The translations under genes and the position numbers were made by a program. This document shows, piece by piece, positions 14,501-26,100 of a stretch of DNA of 64,000 nt. The notes below the pieces were generated by a model that saw nothing but the letters and a program-made list of their open reading frames with translations, was not told the DNA's origin and searched no databases. Origin of the DNA: Sphagnum magellanicum (Eukaryota > Streptophyta > Sphagnopsida > Sphagnales > Sphagnaceae); the NCBI GenBank assembly GCA_021904315.1, contig CM038921.1, positions 11,190,146-11,254,145 on the forward strand, written 5' to 3'. Every line of letters starts with the position of its first letter. Positions within the stretch are counted from its first letter, which is position 1.

Positions 14501-15846
14501 ACATATGATCGATCTCCAATGGTGAATTGAATTGCAGGATATTTGAATGATCCACAAGCAACAGCCAACACAATAGACAAAGATGGGTGGCTACACACAG
14601 GCGACATTGCTTTCATCGATGAAGATGAGGAGATGTTCATTGTAGATCGTGTCAAGGAAATCATCAAAGTGAAAGGCTTCCAGGTAAGAGTTTTTCTCAA
14701 TACAACTCAAAGGAAACAAATCTAGTTTTGTCATAAAGGTTTGGCCTACCTGGCCTCAAGAGAATAACATATAATTGATCAAGCCTCCAAATGTTCAAGT
14801 ATGTATTATGTTTGTTCTTCAAGACAATTCATCATTATTATGGTATGTCTTTGAAACAAATCTCCAATGATAATAGCTTCATTGATGTCCTGGAGTTTCT
14901 TCTATGTTGATACTTTTGTAGGTGCCACCAGCAGAACTTGAAGCAATTCTTATATCGCATGAAGGAATCCTTAATGCTGCTGTAGTCCCGTAAGTACCCA
15001 CAAACCTTTAATGCTTTCAATTTCTCTCTTCTTCATCAAGGCTAGTTGTGCTTAGTGATTGCTAATTGGGTAACCCAAGCAAAGTAATAAAATGCTTAAA
15101 ATCCTGGATTGAATAGTCTTGAATAATGGCGGGTAAAAGATGGAAAAATGTAGGGTGGTCAAGTATACATTACATGCGGAATCGTCAATGCCATCCACTA
15201 TTCAAAAGAGTTGTTGTTACCTATGATTTGTTGGTGATAGATTTAGCCTCTTGAGGAATTGGGTTGTGGTAATTTCATCATGAACAGCCGCAAGGATGAA
15301 ATATCGGGAGAGCTACCAGTTGCATTTGTAGTACAGGCACCAGGCTTCAATCTCACTGAAGATGATGTCAAGGCTTTTGTTGCAAAACAGGTAACCCTTT
15401 TTTGATTGATATGATCATGAGTAGGGACCAATAATGTTGGGTGATTTTTTAAAAAAAAAATGTTGTGTAACTTATGGTTCTAGGATTAATTTTTTTTTTT
15501 TTTTTTCCAAAATCAAATAACCCCGAGTTTTTAGTTGTTAAAACCCAATTTTTAAAAAATCAAATAATTGCCAATTTGGGATTTTTGAAATGTTTCAAAT
15601 AAATTGGCAATTCAAGGCCAATTTTTTGATTGTTTCTTTGATTTTTTTAGAACCACAATTCTAGGTTAGAATAAGCTCTTTGATTTAATTTTTTAAAAAA
15701 AATTTAGTTAGACTAACCATGTATTTCATACTATGGTAATGCAGGTGGTGTTTTACAAGAAGCTACATGCAATTCACTTCATTGACAAGATCCCAACCAG
15801 TCCATCTGGAAAAATCTTGCGAAAGGAATTGAGAAATAAAGTGTAA
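11537..15846 (+). CDS. 4CL: 4-coumarate:CoA ligase (4CL)
   Basis: Activates hydroxycinnamates (4-coumarate and relatives) to CoA thioesters through an acyl-adenylate, the branch-point step of phenylpropanoid metabolism; usually cytosolic. Eight exons: 11537-12052, 12277-12654, 13129-13299, 13949-14147, 14538-14683, 14922-14989, 15288-15390, 15745-15846. All junctions are GT-AG and the frame is kept for 560 residues, normal for 4CL. Adenylate-forming motifs are intact: Box [12 protein letters not shown] at residues 213-223, GYGMTEAGP at 356-364, Box II GEICIRG at 410-416, and the C-terminal catalytic lysine in PSGKILRK (K550). The ligand-pocket region has MYHIYSL. The C terminus (LRNKV) is not a peroxisomal SKL-type signal, which argues for true 4CL rather than the peroxisomal 4CL-like/OPC-ligase group. 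The start is the first ATG after an in-frame TAG. Possible N-terminal extension of about 30 residues before the conserved ligase core. Convergent with BIG. Confidence 0.95.
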
Positions 15847-17196
15847 AAAAACAAACTCTCAATTACATATTTTATGCTCATTGTTTGGAATTCATTAGGT
15901 GGGCCCATTTTGTACCTTCGAATCCCAAACTTCTCCTTTGACAATCCATTTCCTTAATTAATGACTTGTTAGGATTTGCCTTAGTTGGGTTTTACTAATC
16001 GATGCAAACCCAATATATCTAAATGAAAAACACAAGCAATTTAGTCTTCAATTGGTTTTTGGAAGCCTTCTTTGATGCTTTCCACCTTCACAAATACATT
16101 GAAGCAAAATATCAAAACCTAAATGAAAGTCATGTATGAGCAAGTAGAATGTGCATCAACATATGGGAAGATAGAATATATGGCTTGGCAATGCATGAAG
16201 TTATTGTCATATGTAAGAAGGCTTAGGGTTTCATGATAATGTGACTTCACGTTGATCTATACACATTGTTTTACACCATTTGTCAATCTTATAATGTGCA
16301 ATTTATTTCTAGATTACTACTTTGTCAATTTGCATGAGGTTATCCATGGTTCCCATGCTAATTAGTTCAAACTAAAAAAAAATATATACTACTAATAATG
16401 TTGGGATCAACCACACATGACTTTCTAATTCATGAAACCATGATTCAAACATGTTATATATCTTCTAACGATAACATGTTGGGCATCAAAGTTTACTACA
16501 AGATACGTAATGACTATTTGACCATTACATATGTAAGAAACCATAACCTTCACCTACAAGTCGGTTACACTACAAGCTGTATCAAGAAGTCCTGCTAAGC
16601 AACAATATGCACAGCAACAACTACCCATGTCGAACAAAGCTTGTGATTTACAATGTGCTACTCGGGTTAAAACAAAGAATTCACAAAAGCAAACCACAAC
16701 ACCACTTGTAGCATGCATGTCGTGTGAAGTCATAGCAGCTCCAACTAGTATACGTGTAGTTAAATTGTGATTTGACTAAAAGTGTTTTTAAACTGCTGAA
16801 AGGAGAAAGAAGGAAAGAAGCTTCAGCGTTGTTTGAAGGAAGAAACCATAACCTTCACCTTCTGATGTTTAAGCCTCTGAGTTACATCCAAATAAAATCA
16901 GTTTTGAAGACTTATATCTCTTTGGGACTGACCAATCAAGAAGCTTTGTCCTAGAAAATACATGAGCAAATCAGCTCACCCAAATGTACATTGTGGGAAG
17001 GAGGTTCTTAACAAGTGTTATTCTATTCTATCGGGTTCCATGGTAAGGAAATGTAAGTGCTAAAACTTGGTAATTTTAGTTGTGCTCAAACTCAAAAAGA
17101 ATAAGCCACCAAAGCAAAAACGGGTTTTCTTCTGTGGCATGCTAAGGCAATTTCAGGTTTAACTGGGATGGATTGGGTGTAGAGCTCTTTCACACC
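15847..17196. other. Convergent intergenic region between 4CL and BIG
   Basis: About 1.35 kb between the 4CL stop and the BIG stop; it must hold both 3' UTRs. No coding signal seen. A 21-bp direct repeat (AAGAAACCATAACCTTCACCT) occurs near 16536 and 16845. Confidence 0.6.
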
Positions 17197-20100
17197 TCAA
17201 GGTAGAAGTGCCATCAATTGCACTTTGAAAAGATCTCCGAGTGCTCTTCGCACATCCATCTACATTGCCACAATAAAAAAATATCCATCAGTTCCCTCTT
17301 GATCCCATCCTTAAAATTGGAAGTTTTTGGGGCATCTACTCCACTCTTCAAAATAAAAATTCTCAAGAAGAGTATAAACAACTCTTGAGAAGAGTGCGTA
17401 ACAACATTTTGCCCAGCCTTTCTTTGAAGAAACAAACATGGCCCACAAAAATGCAAGAATGCGAAAAAAAAAAAAAGTTAAAACAAAAATGCACCACACC
17501 TGATCACTGCAAATGAGCTTTGTGAAGGAGGGGTAGAATTCTGGTAGATGCTTCTTAAACATCGGCATGTCCATAGAAGCCATTGCATTCAATACCTGCA
17601 GTGCAAAACCAAACTTTTTTGGGGTAAGAGTCTCACAAGCTCCTGCACAACAAGTTCTACAATATCATGTCAATATAGGGATGGAAAATCCACATATTGA
17701 GAGAACTTTTGGAGTTTCTTTACTATATGATAACTCTAGAAGAGCTTCAATAAGAGTATTCCCCACCTAAGCAAATGAGACCTTGATGAATGGATGTACA
17801 TGAAAGGGTAGGCACTTGAAATGACCCCTTAGAAGAGAATCAATCCTTTTGCTTGGATGTGGATCCTAGATGACATATAGCAAAGGAAAAAGGTGGGGCA
17901 TTGGTAAAATATGCCCTAACCTGGACTGTGACAGGAGATCGCAACATGAGGGATTGATGAGCTTCAGCTTGAATAATCTCAAAAGGACCAGGTTGCAAGG
18001 TGGCCACTTCTGTCAAAATACGCCCACAAAATGCCATAAAACACCTCTCGGATTCTTCCCTAAGCATTTGTTCTTCTCCTTTCAAGGCAATGGGTTCGTC
18101 AGAATCGTTGGGATGTATGCTGTCTCCTCCATTTGACACTCCTTGAATGGCAGTCTGGTTAAGAACTGTTAAGTAAATCCGTGTGCCTTCAATCTCCTGA
18201 CGCAGCAGAGTTGCTGGTGGCCTGAACAAAGAACCAAATTTGATTCCCAGGTTCTTGAGCATCCAGTGTAAAAAGGCCAAATACAAGAGCTTACAAGCTC
18301 ATCAAGCAGCACAACTCAGAGATCAGAACCCCTAAACTAAAAAAATAAAATAAATTCATCTTCAAGGATATGTCTGTAGAGGAAATTATACCTGTCCCCT
18401 GAGAGTAGGTTAAGACGACTCTGGAGGTTGGAATCACTGTTGTAGGAAGCAGCGAAATCAACCATTGAGAGAATGGTGTCCATAATCAGTCGCTTGTGTG
18501 AAGGTTGCAACCGCACCCAGTGATTTTTCTGCCATACCCACAGCTAATTGTCAGAATTTTTTTGTTCTTGTCTATGCCACACCTCAACTTCGCAGATTGG
18601 ACTCAATGATGATGACCTCTTCTGGTTCTGAAGGACAGTTCACCTCTGTAATAGGAGATTGATTACCTGGAGGCTATCAAAAACACCCAAAAGCAAAAGT
18701 TGAATCAAGCATTTTGATCTCACGCCTGGCGGTAAAGTGCCTTCAAATTCACCACCATTCATCCCATGAAGACCACCATCTGCATCCTGCAACCAGACAG
18801 AAAGAGCTCAGCAAAAGGATTGCACAGAGACCCTTAAAGTAAAGGTCAAAACCCAACGTGTAATGTTGGAAGGTTGATATTCAAAAAGAGCTGGTTACAA
18901 GGTTCACGGAAGTAGCACAAATACCACCAACCATCTCTACCTGATCTCTACCTGCACTTTACAGGGCAGTCTCACCCATCCCTGTGACATAGCACAAAAT
19001 AGAGAAGAAAAAGTACCTGATTAGCATCATCTAAACTGGCCTCAGTTGCTTTACTGGTCCTTCCCTTCAATGTGACATTCCTCATGAAAAGGGTGTCAAT
19101 CATGTTGCCCATGAAAGATTTTCCACTTGCTTGGTTCTTCAACAAGCCACCACCTGGACTGCCTCTTGATTCCTTTGGAGATGCCATTATTGCCTCTAAA
19201 CCTCCTACGACAGGAGGTGGTGCTGTTGTCAAACAATAAGATGGTAGTTGAGAGAGAGTCAAATCCCAAGAGCAAAATGTTGTATTTCCAGTTTCTAGTA
19301 TCATAAAAAGGTTTTAGGGTTTATTGGTACTAAGCCTATACATGAAGAACGTACAATATCACAATCCTGATCACACCCCTACAGTGACATATCCCAAGAA
19401 CGGAGAGTTGGTTAATGGAGAATAAATGGAAAAGAAAAAACATGTTATTCTAGCATAAGATACTGAAAGCATCACACTGTTGAAGTTGACAAGTGTGACA
19501 CCTTCCAATTCCACAACACTGTGTTGTTCAAGTTGGCTGTTTTCTGATGTCGTGTCAGACTTCACACTTTGGTTGTTCAAACTGGCATGATCACCATTAG
19601 CAACAACACTGCGTGGTGGTGGTGGTGGTGTTCTCAAAGGAGTCCCATTAGCCAAGAACTCAATTCCTCTCCCTTCATTAGTGGTGGTGGCATCTTGACT
19701 GGTTGGTGTTGTTGGGTCCCCTCTGAAATTGCTGATGGGAGTTGTTGGGCCTCTGAATTTTCTTGAGCCTGGAACAGAACCTGCTGAACCTAAGAATGTT
19801 GTGCTGGTGGGATTCAGTAGCTCCACTGGCTGAGTAGAGTGGCACACATCCCTTCACAAATTCCAAAAGAGTCCCAACCATTAGCCTGTTGGAATCCTTG
19901 ATACACCCAGACTCCAGAATGTGAAATATGCAATTAGGTCTCCTTACAAAAGTTGTGTGCTATTGGAATGCACAAAGCGGGTTCCAATCTTAAAATTAAA
20001 CCATAGTGAAATACTTTGCAGCTTTTACAGCCAGCATTTCCTGTCACAAAATAGTAGAAAGCAGATCCAGATAGAATGGAGTCTGAAAGAAATCTTACCG

Positions 20101-23100
20101 CAGGCTGTCCAACAATGTTGTCCAGTCCTTGTCATCAAATTGGTGACCGGCGATCTCTGTGAGCCGAATCAATGCACCCATTGCAATCGAAGCCAAAGTT
20201 TGATCCGGGCATGTTGCACAATCCAGCAACAATCCCAACAAGGAAGGTAGCAAGAACGACACTTCCTGGAAAACAAAGTCATCATAATAAAGCATGCAAA
20301 AAGTACTGAGATTTTGATCATGGATTTGGCTTTCCTTTACATAGGATGCATATCTACGAGATTGCAGAGAGAACCTTATGAGAATCTGAAATGGCAAAAA
20401 ACAGCAGACAAAGTTTTGCAATCACCCACTTCTTGGCCACATTTGAGGGGGTCCTGAAAGGTTGGGGGCAAAAGTTCTGAAACAAACCTTATAGAAGCTG
20501 CTGAAGAGATCACACAAAAGCTGAAGAGAATGAAGGCATGCGTCCTCAATCCACTGATCTTGAGAAGAAGGTTTCTCCTTACGTTGGCTTACACTGCGCA
20601 CAAAAGCAAAGATAGGGGACAATGCACGGTCGTAGACACTCTCCCAGAAGGGTCCTGAGAAACTCTGCCCTCGCACCTTGAGCAGGTCAAATAGGACATC
20701 CAAGGCACAGTTTCTGACCTCAGCACGTGGATCTGAGGTCAGATCTGACAAACCCGCCAGCATTGGAAACCAATATTGTTCTGCAATCTCTACGTCTGTC
20801 TGATTTGCAGTGTTCTTCTGAATCGAGGTGCCCTGAATAACTGTACCCTGTACCCACAAAAAAGAAAAACTTCAGAATATCAATTGGCTGCTATACGCTG
20901 ACTTTTGACTCTGGGTAATTGAAGAACTGAGCACTTATTGTGTACCCAACCTTTCGCTTTAGGTTTAGGGTTCAAGTACAGAAAAAAGTTTGGGTACAAT
21001 TTCAAGTACAGAAAAAGTGCACTGTGTGCTCTGCATGCAAGCACAGAAAAGGGAGAGAAATCACAAGAACTCAAGTACTTTGAAACCCAAAACTCCCAAG
21101 AAGCAAAAAACCATCTACAACAACTGCTGATGAACACAGAGAAAAAAAGGACCCCTCTTCTTACATCAGCCAGACGGTCTTCACAAATCCGAAGAAGGGC
21201 AATGGCTTTCAAGCTCGAGCGTGAACTTATTTTGTTGTTGGCAAATGCAAGAAGGCAAGTTACACAGTCCACAAAGCAGTCTCCAAGCACCTGATCCTCC
21301 AGTATAACTGCACAATTGTTGTCCACATTTTTGTTGTTTCTCAGACAGTTTGCAAACAAGGTAGTAAGGTCCAACAAAAACAGCACACTTTCATTTGGGA
21401 AAAACAAAACGGGTATTGTTTGTTGTTCACCTTGCTCCACGCTTTCAAAGGCAACATCAGAAATAGCCTCAACATCATCTTCAGCAGCAATTGTGAACAC
21501 TGTGAACACACTACACCAGCCAGACTTCAAGCTCCCGACCTTTGATTTGATCATCTGCAAAAATCATGATACTTGTAACTACATGTCAGCGTTTAGGGTT
21601 TAGGGTTTATGGGAAGTCCTGCACTTTTTTTCCTGGCAATTGTAGTAGTGATTTGAGCTTGAATAAAAACTCCAAAATTGGGAGGTTTGGGATTCTGCGT
21701 TGTTAATACCCACCCACCTGTTTGATGGAGTCCACAATAAGAGCCCGTATTCTTGGGTTCTTACATGTTCCCATCATGACAACAAATGGTTTCAAAATCC
21801 TCTCTTGGAATGTGAAATTGGCAAGCTCTGGCCTCTCCAAGCACTTGATCATCAGTTCCTGCAGAGAATTGATTGCATATATGGCAATCTTCTCCTCTGC
21901 ATGACTGCCAGCTACAACAAAATGGGAGGAGAGGACAGCCCAAATTCTTCCCCAAACCTGAAATCAAAGCAACAAACTGACAGTTAAGCTTTCTCCATGG
22001 CCATGCTAAATCCTAAGCCCTACTAACTAGCTTTCTCTATTCTCTATGTCCCCTTGAATGTACTTGTCTAGTTGAATTGATGTTTGTGAAGCATTTACTG
22101 TGGCTTGTTTTTCTTTCTTTTTCTTCCTGAAGTCTCAATGGAGATATGAATTGTGTGTATGAACCCTCTTACCATGCGAATTCGCGACATGTTGTAATGG
22201 CTGATCTCGATCAGCTTTGTCAAGCTGAAGAGACGGGGGGGGTTCTGTTGCAGTTCTTCATGTGACACACCGCACAATGCTGTAAAAAACTCCACAATCA
22301 CATCGCTGGGCAATTTCACACTGTTGATGTACACTTGTTCCATTGGCTTCCCGGCAAGCTCAGTCAAAGAGAGAAGAAGGGAATGCCTTGAACTTTGGTT
22401 CCCACCCAGCATAAGAATGTTTGTGCTTTCATGTGTTGGTGAAGTTAGGTACTCTAGCCTCGAGAGACATTCCAAGATTGCATTCCAGGTGTCTTTCAGG
22501 GCATCTGAGTCAGCCTGGCACAACCCAAGCAACATCTTCAAGGCTTCTACATTCTTAGACCGCATCTCCCTTGGCGCATGCAGGAAAGTAAATCTGCACA
22601 TTCACAGACCGGCAGTTCCTGTTTCACAACTTTCACAATAATAATGAACTCCAATCAATTCTCACAAGCGGCTACGAAACATGCAAGGAATCAACCCCCT
22701 AAATCAATCTAAAGACTATATCAGTCACCCATAGTCATCATCAAACTCTGGAACTGGAATGCTAAACAACCAGGCATCAACTCAGGCAAAGTGAATCTTA
22801 GGAGAATGCAATGATCTCTTGGAGTGGTTTGGGGTTTTTTTTTGGATACCTGACAAGTGATGTAAGAAATGCATAGCGCATCACATCCATGTCAAGGGTC
22901 TTTGCGAGTTGAATCCCCAATCGAAAGCCCTCAATGCACAAGCCCTCAACCATCCCTGATTTATTCTCACTATCCTCCATGGTCAAAGAAAACACAGCTA
23001 GCACAGGCCATCCAACAGTCTCAAGCATCCGACGAGCAAAATCCTCACACTTCGCTTGAAGGAACACACCTTCCCTAGATCCTCCTCCTCTCCTTACCGT

Positions 23101-26100
23101 CATTTGGCTACCCTGCACAAGTTCTTTGCTCTCTTCTTTTGCATCTGAAATATCTCTCATTTGTGCTCCACACAAATTTAATACACTGGCAAGGGAATGC
23201 TGCTCTCTCAATTTCTCAGCCCTCATTGCTCCATCCTCATACACAATCTCCTCTTGGACAATGGAGTCATATATCTCTTCCAAAAGCTCCTGCAACCAAC
23301 ATCCAACATTAGAACGCAATACAAAACTGGTACAGAATTTGCTTTTGGAATCCTCTCTCTTTGTCAAATGCTGACATCTTTGTTCAGAAAATGGAAAACC
23401 TCACACTACAGTTCATTTAGCAGACATATGATGTAGGGAGAGGGACAGAGAAACTCGCACCTGAGGTGCATGTTCCACTTCATCACCAGATGTATTCATT
23501 CGAACAAAATCCGCTTTACTTGGTTTTGGTAAAATTGTGGAATTGTGAATGTCATTGTTGAGCATGATGACTGCATATGCCAATACATAAACAGTGTCGG
23601 CATTTTTGAAGAGCCTTGGATTATCTCTATAGTACCTGCTAACCCAAACAATTTATGTTCTACTTAGTTGTGGCCCACTGACAAGGACAAAGAATGGGAA
23701 AATTGTCAGTCAGTCTGGTTTTGAAACCTGGATTGGTCAGCTTCATTTGCTGGCATCACTACTTTTGGGTGCAACTTGCCATCTTGACGGACAATACCAC
23801 AATCTGAAATTTGAGAAAAATGTTGGGAATGGGTTGTATTTTTACTTACCGCTCCGCAAATTTCTCTATGATCCGGTCAACTTTCTCAGCTTCCCTAGGA
23901 AGGTGAATGTCGAACAAAATTGCTCGAAGAGCTTTGTCAAATCGCATATCACTAAAGCTCATAGCATCCACATATGCATGCATGACTGATAAAGAGAACT
24001 CGTCGTCTTGGCCAAAATAGTTTCCAATCATCACCTGCAGCAGCAGTCAGAACCCACATAAGAACTGCACTAAAATAGAGAGCACCATGGAATAGCCTGA
24101 GCATGTTCAGTGACAAGTGATAGTAGACAAACAGGAGCACGTACCCTGTCCAAGCCTGGTGTATCTTTCAAGAACCAAGCAATTGACTTTGGGTCATGAG
24201 GTATCAAATTGTGAACCTCCAGAAAGTTGATTCCATTCATTGGTGTCTGATTGAACTGGAAAGAACAGCACCCATTTGGAGTTAGTACACAAATCTTGGT
24301 CATGGGTGTATTTGTAAACCTTCAGCAGCTCTGGGACCCTTGAAGTCTGGTGGGGATATTGAGAGTTTCTGAAATCCTGCCACTGTATTTTGCTTTAGCA
24401 ATTGGATCTCTCTCTCTCTCTGTGATATCAACAAGATCCGAACATTCTTGTGAGTCCACAGAAAACTCCTCTTCAAAGTCTCTTTCTTAGGCTCTAAAGT
24501 TTAGGTTTGCCTAAGAATCCTAGTTCCAACAAGGCTGAGAAATGGATCTCATGGAATAGTACCTCTCTGACTGCAGTCTCCAGTGTAACCTCATTGGACT
24601 TTACTATCCCAAACTCATCAGCTTGTAGCATTGCCTTGTCATCATCATTTGGCTCAGGCTCATCAGCATCAGCATGAGTGCCCAGAACAATGGTCTTGTT
24701 AGTGGATGCATTGAGAACAGCCGCCCCATTTTCTCTGTGCTTCGATATCCATATTCCAATTGACTTCAAAATGCTTGTAAGACACTGCTTACCCACAAAC
24801 AAACTATGTCAGCTATCTTCATGAGAGTCTCAAAGTCACCTGGTATCCCTAAACCCTAAACCCTAAACCCTGGTAGTTCATCATCATTTTCTTCTTCCTC
24901 TTCTTTCTTCTTCTCACATATCATCATCAAAGAAACTTATGATGTCTTACTTGCAATGAAGATGCATTCAGCGTTGTGTTTTGCAGAAAGGTGGTGGAGT
25001 TAGGATCAGCAAATTGAGTTCCTTGTGCCAATCGTGACAGAGAGTTCACCTTCAACACAATTATACAAACACCCACATGTCAGCTTCCAACACTGTAATC
25101 TGGAGAACTCAAACATAACAAGCTCATACATCATCGAGCAAAAGTCATGAACTTCTTAACCCTAAACCCTAAACCCCAAACCTTGACTGTTATTGCCATA
25201 CTTCCTGGGGGGCACATACCATGCGTTTAAAAATATTTGGTGCATCTGAGTTGCAGTCATAATTAATGAAGAGATCTGCCACCGTTGGAGGGTCATTGCA
25301 AATCTTCTCCAGGATCCTGTAGATACAAAAGCACTCAGATCTGCAGACATCCCAATGTTGACAGATGACAAGCACATATCTAGCTTGGCTGGTGCAAATG
25401 GGAGAAAGAGGTACTGGGTTCTTTCTAATAGCACAGAGAGTTCATTGTTATTCCAGCGATCCTGGGCAAGTATGCACACTTACTTTAGGACTGTTGAACA
25501 TTGAGGAAGGGGCGTCTCTGTCACGTCCACAGAGCGCAACAGTATCAATGAAAAGAAGATGCCCAATTCTACTTTGAGGGTCTCCCGGAAATGCTGTAAG
25601 AGACTCATGTAAACATTGGCTGCAAGCTGCACATAGATGACAACCCAAGTTGAGGAATTGATTGTTCCCAACTTACTTTCAACAAACATAGTGCCACAGT
25701 AAGAAGAAATTTGGAGAATATATCTCCCATAAGAATCGAGAAATCTCCATTCTCATGATTAAGAAAAGGCAAAGCAAGGTTAACACTCCCTCAACCAGCC
25801 ACAGAGAATTCCAAAGAAGGAAATGAAAACAGATAACAAAGGACCAAGAAACAAAGACAACAAGAAAGCAGTATGAACAGCAGAAATTTGCAGAATACTA
25901 AAGAACCAACTGCTTCAGGGAAAAAAGCTCTCTAAAAGTCCTGCATCTAGAGGTTGAATCTACAACACATAACCAAAACTACAAAAACAGCAGCACTAAG
26001 GCAGAGAAGGAAGTACAGACCTGGAAAACTGGTAGCGATGGAGACATACATGCCTTGAGCAAAATGTAGCACACGAAAACTCTTAGGAGATCAATAAAAT

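Noticed and set aside
15440..15670. Insertion in the last 4CL intron bounded by TTCTAGG
   Set aside because: The 7-bp flanks are short and the segment is only homopolymer-rich AT DNA, similar to many other stretches here. Not enough to call an element.
20880..21560. Single 226-codon minus-strand frame taken as one exon
   Set aside because: The family sequence requires splicing out 21308-21430, and the part after 21165 leaves the family sequence with a good GTAAGA donor. Two exons are called instead.
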